Position numbers and translations under genes: made by a program. Under the pieces are notes generated by a model. That model made no database searches, was not told the DNA's origin, and saw only the letters and a program-made list of their open reading frames with translations. Source: Saccharicrinis fermentans DSM 9555 = JCM 21142 (GTDB lineage Bacteria; Bacteroidota; Bacteroidia; Bacteroidales; Marinilabiliaceae). Taken from it: DNA of 64,000 nt. Shown here one piece after another: positions 9,183 through 17,853 of this stretch; the first letter of the stretch is position 1; each line of letters starts with the position of its first letter. The stretch lies in contig NZ_KI912107.1 in NCBI RefSeq assembly GCF_000517085.1, forward strand, positions 802,398 to 866,397. Reading direction: 5' to 3'.

Positions 9183-9995
9183 ATGAGACAAATTCTTGTT
9201 GTAGTATTCATTATCCCACTTTTATTTAGTTGTAGCCAGTACCAAAAGGTGCTGAAAAGTACCGATTACGAGCTTAAATATTCTAAGGCTATGGAGTACT
9301 ATGAGCAGGAGGATTTTATGCGCTCGGCTACCTTGTTGAATGAATTACAAAGTGTTTATAGAGGGACCGATAAATCAGAAACCATAAATTATACCTATGC
9401 AAGTTGTTTATATGGTTTGAGTGATTTTATTATGGCCGGACATTATTATCGCCAGTTTGTAAAAACCTTCCCCTCCAGTGAACGTAATGAGGAATGTCAG
9501 TTTATGAGTGCGTATTGTTATTATATGCTCTCGCCCAAGCCCAGATTAGATCAAACGGATACCTATAATGCGATCAATGAGTTTCAGTTGTTTGTTAATC
9601 TGTATCCATCTAGTTCTCGTGTGGAGGAGGCCAATAGACTTATGGATGAACTAAGAGATAAGTTGGTGTATAAGTCTTATTTGAGTGCTAAATTGTATTT
9701 TGATTTAGGAAATTATATGGGCAATAATTATCTATCGGCCGTGATAGCTGCCCAAAATAGTTTAAAGGATTTCCCGGATACTAAATATAGAGAAGAGTTG
9801 TCATTTCTTATATTGGAAGCGAAATATATTCAAGCAGAAAATAGTGTAGAGGCAAAGAAGGAAGAGCGAATGAGGGATGCTATTGACGAATATTTTTCGT
9901 TTATTAATGAATTTCCAGAGAGCGATTATATGAAAAAGGCGGTTAAGATTTATAACGCAGCCTCTAAGAGTATAAATTTTGAAGAAACAAATTAG
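9183..9995 (+). CDS. bamD: Outer membrane protein assembly factor BamD
   Basis: A 270-residue lipoprotein of the BAM complex that inserts beta-barrel proteins into the outer membrane. The lipobox is LLFSC after a short hydrophobic segment, giving Cys near residue 17. The mature protein is a series of TPR-like helix pairs (YSKAMEYYEQEDFMRSATLL, AGHYYRQFVKTFPSS, AINEFQLFVNLYPSS), the usual BamD pattern. It leads a compact run bamD-rpoZ-coaBC-DUF4835-recN that is seen in many Bacteroidota. Confidence 0.92.
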   Translation: MRQILVVVFIIPLLFSCSQYQKVLKSTDYELKYSKAMEYYEQEDFMRSATLLNELQSVYRGTDKSETINYTYASCLYGLSDFIMAGHYYRQFVKTFPSSERNEECQFMSAYCYYMLSPKPRLDQTDTYNAINEFQLFVNLYPSSSRVEEANRLMDELRDKLVYKSYLSAKLYFDLGNYMGNNYLSAVIAAQNSLKDFPDTKYREELSFLILEAKYIQAENSVEAKKEERMRDAIDEYFSFINEFPESDYMKKAVKIYNAASKSINFEETN

Positions 9996-10018
9996 AAATA
10001 GAAAATTATAAATTCATC

Positions 10019-10342
10019 ATGGATTATAAAAAAACAAATGCTCCGGGCACCACAATCACATGGAACACTCAGAAACTTTCTGAGGATACAGGAAATGTGT
10101 ACGAGTCGGTAAATGTAATTGCCAAAAGAGCGAACCAAATTAGCGTGGAGATGAAAGAGGAGTTGAACAAAAAGCTTCAGGAATTTGCCTCCTATACTGA
10201 TAATTTGGAAGAGGTATTTGAAAATCGTGAGCAGATTGAAATTTCAAGATTCTACGAAAGGTTACCTAAACCATCTTCCATTGCTACACAGGAATTTGTA
10301 GAAAAAAAAGTGTATTACCGCAACGCTGATAAAGATGTTTAG
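10019..10342 (+). CDS. rpoZ: DNA-directed RNA polymerase omega subunit, Bacteroidota type
   Basis: The 107-residue protein has the omega core NVYESVNVIAKRANQIS (about 27-43) followed by a helical region and a C-terminal tail typical of the Bacteroidota form. Omega helps assemble and stabilise the polymerase by clamping beta-prime. It starts 23 bases after bamD, so the two are co-transcribed. A terminator-like hairpin follows at 10407-10449, and a 12-base perfect palindrome ACCATTAATGGT lies at 10363-10374. Confidence 0.9.
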   Translation: MDYKKTNAPGTTITWNTQKLSEDTGNVYESVNVIAKRANQISVEMKEELNKKLQEFASYTDNLEEVFENREQIEISRFYERLPKPSSIATQEFVEKKVYYRNADKDV

Positions 10343-10406
10343 TTTTTGTGAAATTAAGCATGACCATTAATGGTGATTATTAGTAGTTGATACTTTTATA
10401 AAGAAT

Positions 10407-10449
10407 AAAAAGATAAAGGAGGTTTTGCATATTTCTTTTATCTTTTTTT
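10407..10449 (+). terminator. Terminator-like hairpin between rpoZ and coaBC
   Basis: AAAAAGATAAA at 10407-10417 pairs exactly with TTTATCTTTTT at 10437-10447 and a T-run ends at 10449. The stem is AT-rich, so termination may be partial; coaBC begins 13 bases later. Confidence 0.5.
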
Positions 10450-10462
10450 ATTTACGGGTATT

Positions 10463-11674
10463 ATGATATTAAAGGACAAAAAAATCATATTGGGTGTGTC
10501 GGCCGGTATCGCAGCTTATAAAGCCGCTTTGTTGACCAGGCTTCTGGTAAAACAGGGGGCTGAAGTAAAGGTAGTGATGACCGCCAAGGCAAAGGAATTT
10601 ATTACTCCACTTACCTTGGCCACCTTATCTAAAAATCCCATCATGGTTGATTTTTATAATCCTGAAAATGGCGATTGGAATAGCCATGTAGATTTGGGGT
10701 TGTGGGCAGATGCCATGGTTATTGCACCGGCTACTGCCAACACTATGGGTAAAATGGCACATGCTATTGCTGATAATTTGTTGGTTACTACATATTTGTC
10801 TGCCAGGTGCCCGGTTTTTGTGGCGCCTACTATGGACTTGGATATGTATCTGCATCCTGCAAATCAGAGGAATATGACTATCTTGCAACAAGATGGTGTT
10901 CATATCATTGAAGCTGAAACGGGTGAACTGGCTAGTGGTTTGAGCGGTAAAGGCAGAATGGCTGAACCGGAAAGCATTGTAGAAAAGTTAGATGTTTATT
11001 TTCAGAGAAGGGCAACAGACCAGAAAGGACCACTTTGGGGACGTAAGATATTGGTTAATGCGGGTCCTACCTATGAAAAAATTGATCCGGTAAGATATAT
11101 TGGAAATTTTTCAAGTGGTAAAATGGGGTATCATATTGCGGAGGTTTTGGCCGAGCGAGGTGCCTGTGTTACCTTGGTGTCTGGTCCTGTATCGCTACGT
11201 GCCGAACACCCAAGGGTGAATGTGGTGTCGGTTACCTCAGCACAAGAAATGAGTGATGCCTGTGTGAAGTATTATCCCGAATGTGAAGGTGCTATCTTGT
11301 CGGCAGCAGTGGCCGATTATACCCCTGAAACACAAGCAGCACAGAAGATTAAAAGCAGTGCCGAGGAGATGGTACTCTCTCTAAAAGCTACCACAGATAT
11401 TGCAAAGCAGTTGGGAAGCATGAAGAAAGATGGTCAATTTTTGGTGGGGTTTGCCTTGGAAACTGAAAATGCCAAAGAGAATGCCGCTAAAAAGTTGGCC
11501 GCTAAAAATCTTGATTTTATCGTGTTAAATTCATTGGAGAATGAAGGAGCCGGATTTGGTGGGGATACCAATAAAATTACCATTATTGATGGGGGAAATA
11601 ATATGGAAGAGTTTACGTTAAAAAATAAGCGTGAAGTGGCAATGGATATTGTAGATAAAATAATGTTATTGTAA
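10463..11674 (+). CDS. coaBC: Bifunctional phosphopantothenoylcysteine decarboxylase / phosphopantothenate-cysteine ligase
   Basis: This 403-residue enzyme carries out two steps of coenzyme A synthesis: joining cysteine to 4'-phosphopantothenate (CoaB) and decarboxylating the product (CoaC). The N-terminal flavoprotein half (1-185) shows GVSAGIAAYKA, the catalytic His in SHVDLGLWADA, the PATANTMGK flavin segment and the substrate-clamp region ending in SGKGRMAEP. The C-terminal half (from ~190) shows VNAGPTYEKIDPVRYIGNFS and the lysine-containing KIKSS. Length is normal for the fusion. The DUF4835 gene starts 4 bases downstream. Confidence 0.95.
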   Translation: MILKDKKIILGVSAGIAAYKAALLTRLLVKQGAEVKVVMTAKAKEFITPLTLATLSKNPIMVDFYNPENGDWNSHVDLGLWADAMVIAPATANTMGKMAHAIADNLLVTTYLSARCPVFVAPTMDLDMYLHPANQRNMTILQQDGVHIIEAETGELASGLSGKGRMAEPESIVEKLDVYFQRRATDQKGPLWGRKILVNAGPTYEKIDPVRYIGNFSSGKMGYHIAEVLAERGACVTLVSGPVSLRAEHPRVNVVSVTSAQEMSDACVKYYPECEGAILSAAVADYTPETQAAQKIKSSAEEMVLSLKATTDIAKQLGSMKKDGQFLVGFALETENAKENAAKKLAAKNLDFIVLNSLENEGAGFGGDTNKITIIDGGNNMEEFTLKNKREVAMDIVDKIMLL

Positions 11675-11678
11675 TTAA

Positions 11679-12593
11679 ATGAATAAGCCCGTGAAATACT
11701 GTTTTGTATTATGCTTGATGTTTTTCCTGCTAAAGGTATCTTCTGCACAAGAGCTTCAATGCTCTGTTTCTGTGGTTTCACCGAGCGTTCAAGGAACCAA
11801 TAAGCAAGTGCTTGAAACCATGCAGAGCGCCATACTGGAGTTTATGAATGGTCAAAAATGGACCGATAATGTCTTTAGTCCTGAAGAAAGAATACAATGC
11901 AGTATCATGATTAATATCAAGGAGATAAGTTCGGTGGATGATTTCTCGGGTACCATTCAGGTACAAGTTCGACGTCCAGTATATAACTCAGCGTATAGTT
12001 CTGTTATATTTAATTATCTGGACCAAGATTTTGATTTTAGTTATGTGGAGTTTCAACCTTTGATTTACAATCCTAATTCTTTTGATTCGAACTTAGTGGG
12101 AGTTTTGGCATTTTATGCCAATGTAATATTGGCTTTTGATTATGATTCCTTTTCAAAAATGGGAGGTACCAAGTACATGGAGAAAGCGGAGGACATTGTT
12201 AATCAAGCGCAAAATTCATCGGAAAAGGGATGGCGTTCTTATGAGAGTACCAGAAACCGTTATTGGTTGGTGGAAAATTATCTGAATGAATACCATCGTC
12301 CATTGCGTGAATGTATGTATCAATATCACCGTTTGGGTTTAGATAAGATGAGTGATAAGCCAGAAGCTGGGCGTAAGGAGGTGCTTTCTGCCATTGAAAG
12401 ACTTCAAAAAGTTCATAGAAGTAAGCCGGGATCTTTCGCTGTGCAGGTATTTTTTGATGCGAAGTCAGAAGAATTGATAAATATTTTTTCGGAATCTTTT
12501 TCTATGGAAAAGGGGAGAGCGATCGAAATTTTATCGGAGGTAGATCCAGCCAACGCCACAAAATATAGTAACTCGTTATTGGATAATCAATAA
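11679..12593 (+). CDS. DUF4835 family secreted protein
   Basis: A 304-residue protein with a signal peptide (cleavage probably after VSSAQ) and the DUF4835 pattern: an N-terminal region with two cysteines (LQCSVSV, IQCSIMI), FSGTIQVQVRRPVYNSAYSS, the acidic-aromatic FNYLDQDFDFSY, and FYANVILAFDYDSF. The family is confined to Bacteroidota and almost always lies between coaBC and recN, as here. Its role is not settled; some annotation schemes link it to type IX secretion under the name PorD, which I cannot confirm from this sequence. It probably acts in the periplasm. Confidence 0.85.
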   Translation: MNKPVKYCFVLCLMFFLLKVSSAQELQCSVSVVSPSVQGTNKQVLETMQSAILEFMNGQKWTDNVFSPEERIQCSIMINIKEISSVDDFSGTIQVQVRRPVYNSAYSSVIFNYLDQDFDFSYVEFQPLIYNPNSFDSNLVGVLAFYANVILAFDYDSFSKMGGTKYMEKAEDIVNQAQNSSEKGWRSYESTRNRYWLVENYLNEYHRPLRECMYQYHRLGLDKMSDKPEAGRKEVLSAIERLQKVHRSKPGSFAVQVFFDAKSEELINIFSESFSMEKGRAIEILSEVDPANATKYSNSLLDNQ

Positions 12594-12607
12594 TTATTGA
12601 ATCGATT

Positions 12608-14269
12608 ATGTTAAAATCGTTATTTGTTTCTAATTACGCATTAATAGATCAGGTAGAGATAGACTTTTGTGAAGGTTTTTCGGTTATAACCGGAGAAACT
12701 GGAGCCGGAAAGTCCATTATTTTGGGAGCATTATCCTTGGTTTTAGGACAGCGTAGTGATGTTTCCGTTTTAAAGGATAAAGGAAAAAAAAGTGTGATCG
12801 AAGCAGTCTTTAATGTGTCAGGATATGGTTTGGAGGAATTGTTTCGACAAGAAGATGTTGATTATGATGCAGATACCACCATACGTAGGGAGATATTAAC
12901 TTCGGGTAAGTCCAGGGCTTTTGTAAATGATACTCCCGTAAACCTCGGGTTTTTAAAAAGTGTTTCGTTGCGTTTGATTGATATTCATTCGCAGCATCAG
13001 AACTTGCTCTTGGGTGAAAAAGATTTTCAGCTGAATGTTGTGGATACTGTGGCAAAAAATGATGCTTTAAAAGAAAAGTATTTAGAGGATTATAGAGGAT
13101 ATAATATTCTGATCAAGAGAAAGAAAGAATTGGAGTCGCAGAATGCTAAGTTGGCTGAAGAGTTTGATTATATGAAGTTTCAGTTTGACGAACTTCATCA
13201 AATGAAGTTAGTGGAGGGAGAACAGGAGGGCTTGGAAGAGGAACGCGAAATGTTGTCGCATGCTTCAGAAATCAAAGGAAACTTATTTGCCAATGTTGAA
13301 ATTTTAAGTGGAGAAACTACACCAGTGTTGGCTTCGCTAAAAGAAGTGACCCGGAATATTGAAAAAATAGCCTCATTTATCGGAGAAGGAGCAGAGTGGT
13401 CAAGGCGAATTGAATCTATTTACATTGATCTGGAGGATCTCACAAAGGAGTTGGAAGATAAGATGGAAGGGATTGATCATGATCCGGCACGTCTCGAGTT
13501 TGTTTCGTCTAGGTTAGATCAGTTATACTCTTTGCAGCAGAAGCATAGGGTAGATGATTTAGCAGGGCTTATTGAAATAAGAGACCAGCTATCCGAGAAG
13601 CTGGAAAAGATATCATCCTTTGATGAGGATATAGAGAAAGTGAACAAAGAAATAGATGCTGCGTTAAAGGTACTGAAACAATCATCTAAACAATTGACGG
13701 AATCACGCAAAAAAGTGATCCCGAGCATCGAAAAGCAGATTGTGAATCAGCTAGTGGAGCTGGGAATGCCCAATGCTCGTTTAGTAGTGGATTGTAAATC
13801 GGGTGCAGATTATAGCGAAAATGGATGTGATGATATTAACTTCCAGTTTTCAGCCAACAAAAAGGGTGAGCTTGCAGCTATTCCTAAGGTGGCATCTGGT
13901 GGTGAAATGTCGCGTGTGATGTTGTGTATAAAGGCTTTGTTGTCGGTTTCAAAAGGTTTACCTACTATTATTTTTGATGAGATCGATACCGGGGTTTCCG
14001 GTGAGGTAGCTGATAAGATGGGAGGAATTATGCAAGAGATCTCTGAAAATATTCAGGTCATCAGTATAACACACCTGCCACAGATAGCCGTTAAGGGTAA
14101 ACATCATTATAAAGTTTACAAAAAAGATAGTTTGTCTGATACCAATTCTAGTATTGAGAAATTGGATTATGACTTAAGGGTGACTGAAATTGCAAAGATG
14201 TTGAGTGGAAGTAACCTTACGGATGCTGCACTTTCCAATGCAAAAGAGCTTTTAGGTGCATCGGCCTGA
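12608..14269 (+). CDS. recN: DNA repair protein RecN
   Basis: An SMC-like ATPase of 553 residues that gathers broken DNA ends for recombinational repair. Walker A GETGAGKS lies near residue 36, and the N-terminal SNYALIDQVEIDF is the usual RecN opening. A central coiled coil (about 155-370) is rich in Glu and Lys. The C-terminal lobe has the signature ASGGEMSRVMLCIKALL and Walker B TIIFDEIDTGVSGEVA. It starts 14 bases after the DUF4835 gene and is the last gene of the run. Confidence 0.95.
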   Translation: MLKSLFVSNYALIDQVEIDFCEGFSVITGETGAGKSIILGALSLVLGQRSDVSVLKDKGKKSVIEAVFNVSGYGLEELFRQEDVDYDADTTIRREILTSGKSRAFVNDTPVNLGFLKSVSLRLIDIHSQHQNLLLGEKDFQLNVVDTVAKNDALKEKYLEDYRGYNILIKRKKELESQNAKLAEEFDYMKFQFDELHQMKLVEGEQEGLEEEREMLSHASEIKGNLFANVEILSGETTPVLASLKEVTRNIEKIASFIGEGAEWSRRIESIYIDLEDLTKELEDKMEGIDHDPARLEFVSSRLDQLYSLQQKHRVDDLAGLIEIRDQLSEKLEKISSFDEDIEKVNKEIDAALKVLKQSSKQLTESRKKVIPSIEKQIVNQLVELGMPNARLVVDCKSGADYSENGCDDINFQFSANKKGELAAIPKVASGGEMSRVMLCIKALLSVSKGLPTIIFDEIDTGVSGEVADKMGGIMQEISENIQVISITHLPQIAVKGKHHYKVYKKDSLSDTNSSIEKLDYDLRVTEIAKMLSGSNLTDAALSNAKELLGASA

Positions 14270-14558
14270 GGGTATTGAGTGGCGTGGTTTTAAACACGAG
14301 TATTAATATAAGGTGCAATCATATGCATCACGAGCTGATTTTTTAAAGCTTTGATTTATTGCCATAAGAAATTGTCATATTAATAAGTTGTAACACCAAC
14401 GGGTGTAATTTATTTTGATGTTGATTCCATATGGTTAAGGATAGATTAGAGGCTTATATTGATAAATAGATTGATGAAAAAAGAGAATTAATTCTAGTAT
14501 AAATGATCGTAGAAAGGCTTAATCATATATATTTGTACGCTCAAAATAGAATATAACA
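14270..14558. other. Gap between recN and fabI
   Basis: 289 bases with no supported gene. A weak hairpin (ACACC/GGTGT around 14391-14405) may end recN transcripts, and the fabI promoter lies at the right end. Confidence 0.4.
14528..14535 (+). promoter_or_regulatory. Predicted -7 box for fabI
   Basis: TATATTTG matches TAnnTTTG and sits 23 bases before the fabI start codon. Confidence 0.6.
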
Positions 14559-15404
14559 ATGGGATATAATTTATTAAAAGGAAAAAGAGGAATTATTTTC
14601 GGGGCATTAAATGATATGTCTATTGCTTGGAAAGTTGCAGAAATGGCACACGCTGAAGGTGCTACTTTTACATTGACCAATACGCCTGTTGCATGTAGAA
14701 TGGGTACGCTCACCGAGCTTTCAGAGAAATGTAACGCAGAAGTTATTCCTGCGGACGCTACCAGTGTTGAAGATTTGGAAGCAGTTTATGCCAGATCCAT
14801 GGAAGTGTTGGGTGGAAAAATAGATTTTGTATTACACTCCATCGGAATGTCATTAAACGTTCGTAAAAAGAGAGTGTATCACGATCTTAATTATAGCTAT
14901 CTGAACAAGACATTGGATATTTCGGCTATATCGTTTCACAAGCTTTTGCAAGTGGGCTTTAAAATGGATGCAATCAGTGAATGGGGTTCTGTTGTGGGAT
15001 TGTCTTATGTGGCAGCACAACGTTCCTTTTATGGATACAATGACATGGCAGATGCTAAATCATTGCTTGAATCAATTGCTCGTAGTTTTGGTTATATCTA
15101 TGGTCGTGAAAAGAAAGTTAGGGTAAATACTATTTCCCAGTCGCCTACTATGACAACTGCAGGAAGCGGTGTGAAAGGTTTTGATGGGCTTATGGATTTC
15201 TCAGAAAGAATGTCTCCATTGGGTAATGCGACGGCCGAAGAATGTGCGGGTTACTGTCTGACTTTATTCTCTGATTTTACCAGGAAAGTAACCATGCAAA
15301 ACTTGTTTCATGACGGAGGATTTTCAAATGTTGGAATGAGTTTAAGAGCCATGACCCAGTATAACAAGAGTTTTGATGTAGACGATATCAGTTCTCTCGA
15401 CTAG
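14559..15404 (+). CDS. fabI: Enoyl-[acyl-carrier-protein] reductase (NADH)
   Basis: FabI catalyses the last reduction step of each fatty-acid elongation cycle. The 281-residue protein has the FabI form of the Rossmann fold: IIFGALNDMSIAWKVA at the N-terminus, FVLHSIGMS in the middle, and the catalytic Tyr-x6-Lys as YNDMADAK, followed by VNTISQSPTMT. The C-terminal FHDGGFSNVGMS is the standard ending, with an extra tail of about 20 residues. Single gene with its own promoter and a strong terminator at 15439-15470. Confidence 0.93.
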   Translation: MGYNLLKGKRGIIFGALNDMSIAWKVAEMAHAEGATFTLTNTPVACRMGTLTELSEKCNAEVIPADATSVEDLEAVYARSMEVLGGKIDFVLHSIGMSLNVRKKRVYHDLNYSYLNKTLDISAISFHKLLQVGFKMDAISEWGSVVGLSYVAAQRSFYGYNDMADAKSLLESIARSFGYIYGREKKVRVNTISQSPTMTTAGSGVKGFDGLMDFSERMSPLGNATAEECAGYCLTLFSDFTRKVTMQNLFHDGGFSNVGMSLRAMTQYNKSFDVDDISSLD

Positions 15405-15438
15405 ATTATATAGTATGACATCACGATGATGTCTTTTT

Positions 15439-15470
15439 GTCCTACCAGTAATGGTAGGACTTTTTGTTTT
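15439..15470 (+). terminator. Terminator of fabI
   Basis: GTCCTACCA (15439-15447) and TGGTAGGAC (15452-15460) form a perfect 9-bp stem with a GTAA loop and a following T-rich run. Confidence 0.88.
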
Positions 15471-15510
15471 TAGGCAATGCAGTATAGTTTTAAAGTATGA
15501 TTAAAAACAT

Positions 15511-15518
15511 TAACTTTG
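15511..15518 (+). promoter_or_regulatory. Predicted -7 box for cysDN
   Basis: TAACTTTG matches TAnnTTTG, 45 bases before cysD. Confidence 0.55.
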
Positions 15519-15563
15519 GCTGCGTTTTTAGGAACCTACTAGGTTAAAATCATTAAAGTAACT

Positions 15564-16469
15564 ATGGATAAATACCAGATTAATCACCTGAGGGAGCTGG
15601 AAGCCGAATCTATTTACGTAATTCGTGAAGTGGCGGCTCAGTTTGAAAAACCGGTGATGCTTTTTTCCGGAGGGAAAGATTCAATTGTTATGTTTCACTT
15701 AGCCCGTAAAGCTTTTTATCCGGCTAAAGTACCGTTTTCGCTCTTACATATTGATACAGGGCATAATTTCCAAGAAACATTGGATTATAGAGATAATCTA
15801 ATGAAGAAGACTGGTGCCAAATGTATCGTTAGATATGTGCAGGATTCTATTGATCAAGGAAAAGCGGTAGAGGAAAAAGGAGTGAATGCTTCTCGTAACA
15901 AGTTGCAAACTGTGACCCTTTTGGATGCTTTAGAGGAGTTAAAAACAGATGCAGCAATGGGAGGCGGTCGTCGTGATGAGGAAAAAGCGCGTGCCAAAGA
16001 ACGCTTCTTTTCTCATAGGGATGAGTTCGGACAATGGGATCCCAAAAATCAGCGTCCTGAATTGTGGAATATCTTCAATGGTCGTAAGAATATGGGTGAG
16101 CACTTCCGTGTTTTTCCAATTAGTAACTGGACAGAAATGGATGTTTGGCAATATATTTATATGGAAAATATTGAGTTGCCTAACTTATATTTTACCCACA
16201 AACGCGAAGTTTTTAATCGAGATGGTGTTTGGATGTTTAAGGCGCCGTTTATGCAGCTTAAACCTGATGAGAAGTTAGTGGAAATGGATGTGAGATGTCG
16301 TACCATTGGTGATATCACTTGTACCGGTTTAACCCTTTCAAAAGCTGATAACTTAGAAGATATTATTCAGGAAGTAGCAGCAACCAGAACAACAGAGCGT
16401 GGTGGACGTGCAGATGATAAGCGTTCAGAGTCGGCCATGGAAGACCGTAAAAAAGAAGGGTACTTTTAA
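15564..16469 (+). CDS. cysD: Sulfate adenylyltransferase subunit 2 (CysD)
   Basis: CysD is the catalytic subunit that joins sulfate to ATP to make adenosine 5'-phosphosulfate (APS), driven by GTP hydrolysis in CysN. The 301-residue protein has the PP-loop LFSGGKDSIVMFHLA near residue 33, RREEKARAKE-like lysine/arginine segment at ~135, FPISNWTEMDVWQYI, and the usual C-terminal RTTERGGRADDKRSE. Length matches the family. cysN follows 29 bases downstream. No APS kinase or reductase gene is next to it in this window. Confidence 0.95.
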   Translation: MDKYQINHLRELEAESIYVIREVAAQFEKPVMLFSGGKDSIVMFHLARKAFYPAKVPFSLLHIDTGHNFQETLDYRDNLMKKTGAKCIVRYVQDSIDQGKAVEEKGVNASRNKLQTVTLLDALEELKTDAAMGGGRRDEEKARAKERFFSHRDEFGQWDPKNQRPELWNIFNGRKNMGEHFRVFPISNWTEMDVWQYIYMENIELPNLYFTHKREVFNRDGVWMFKAPFMQLKPDEKLVEMDVRCRTIGDITCTGLTLSKADNLEDIIQEVAATRTTERGGRADDKRSESAMEDRKKEGYF

Positions 16470-16498
16470 TCAATGTTTTTAGCTAGCATCAAATTATT

Positions 16499-17770
16499 AT
16501 GAGCGAAAAGAATTCAGGATATTTAGATATGGAGCTTTTGCGTTTCACCACTGCGGGTAGTGTTGATGACGGTAAAAGTACTTTAATTGGCCGATTGTTG
16601 TACGATAGTAAAGCCATCTTTGAGGATCAGATGGAAGCCATTGAAAAGGCTAGTGAACGAATCGGAAATGAAGAGGTGAACTTGGCTTTGTTAACGGATG
16701 GTCTTAGAGCCGAACGTGAACAGGGTATCACCATTGATGTGGCATATCGTTATTTTGCCACTCCCAAACGTAAATTTATTATTGCCGATACACCCGGGCA
16801 TATACAGTATACTCGTAACATGGTTACGGGTGCGAGTACTGCCAATGTGGCCATTATATTGGTGGACGCACGTCATGGTGTATTGGAGCAAACCATGCGT
16901 CATTCATACATTGCTTCTCTATTGCAAATACCTCATGTTATTTTTTGTATTAACAAGATGGATTTGATGGATTATGCAGAAGAGACCTTTGAAAAAATTA
17001 AGGGAGATATTGATGGATTCTCATCAAAATTGAGCGTAAAGGATATACGTTTTGTACCTATTAGTGCGCTTAACGGCGATAATGTGGTGGATAGATCCAC
17101 AAAAATGGATTGGTATCAAGGGCCTACCTTGTTGCATCTATTGGAGAATATTCATATTGGAAGCGATATTAATCATAGCGATTTCCGTTTTCCTGTTCAG
17201 TATGTGATTCGTCCGCAATCTGCTGAATTTCCTGATTATAGAGGATATGGAGGTAGAATTGCGAGTGGTGCTGTAAAGGTAGGTGACCCAATTACTGTAC
17301 TGCCTTCTGGTTTTACTTCTAAGGTGAAGACCATCGATTTTTTTGAGGACTCCTTGAAGGAAGCCTTTGCTCCACAATCAGTGACGATTACATTGGAGGA
17401 TGAAATAGATATTAGTCGCGGTGATATGTTGGTTAAGTCCGATAACCTTCCTAATACGACGCAAGATCTGGAATTAATGATATGCTGGTTCAACGAACGT
17501 AATCTGGTCCCAAGAGGAAAATATGTGATCAAACATACATCCGCAGATGCACGTTGTATGGTCACAGGTGTTCAGTATAAGATGGATATTAATTCCTTAG
17601 AAAAGAATACTGATGACTTAACTGTGGGTATGAATGATATCGCGAAAGTTAATTTAAGAGTGACCAAACCTTTGCATGTTGATTCGTATCAGGTTAATCG
17701 TTTTACCGGAAGTATTATCTTGGTGGACGAAGGAACCAATGAAACGGTAGCGGCTGGAATGATTCTTTAA
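16499..17770 (+). CDS. cysN: Sulfate adenylyltransferase subunit 1, GTPase (CysN)
   Basis: The GTPase partner of CysD, 423 residues, related to EF-Tu. GTP-binding motifs are in order: G1 SVDDGKSTLIGRLL, G3 DTPGHIQY, G4 NKMD, with beta-barrel domains 2 and 3 after residue ~230. It lacks a fused CysC (APS kinase) domain, so PAPS would need a separate enzyme. It ends just before a strong bidirectional terminator. Confidence 0.95.
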   Translation: MSEKNSGYLDMELLRFTTAGSVDDGKSTLIGRLLYDSKAIFEDQMEAIEKASERIGNEEVNLALLTDGLRAEREQGITIDVAYRYFATPKRKFIIADTPGHIQYTRNMVTGASTANVAIILVDARHGVLEQTMRHSYIASLLQIPHVIFCINKMDLMDYAEETFEKIKGDIDGFSSKLSVKDIRFVPISALNGDNVVDRSTKMDWYQGPTLLHLLENIHIGSDINHSDFRFPVQYVIRPQSAEFPDYRGYGGRIASGAVKVGDPITVLPSGFTSKVKTIDFFEDSLKEAFAPQSVTITLEDEIDISRGDMLVKSDNLPNTTQDLELMICWFNERNLVPRGKYVIKHTSADARCMVTGVQYKMDINSLEKNTDDLTVGMNDIAKVNLRVTKPLHVDSYQVNRFTGSIILVDEGTNETVAAGMIL

Positions 17771-17792
17771 AAAAAATATACAAGCATATATA

Positions 17793-17830
17793 AAAACACC
17801 CGATGTTCAATACAGAACATCGGGTGTTTT
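17793..17830. terminator. Bidirectional terminator between cysN and FadL-like gene
   Basis: A perfect 16-bp stem, AAAACACCCGATGTTC at 17793-17808 with its complement at 17815-17830 and a 6-base loop. It ends both convergent genes. Confidence 0.92.
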
Positions 17831-17853
17831 ATTTTATAAAGAGATGCTACTTT

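Noticed and set aside
10363..10374. ACCATTAATGGT palindrome after rpoZ as an operator
   Set aside because: It lies downstream of a gene without a promoter box and has no second copy that I could see; left as a note only.
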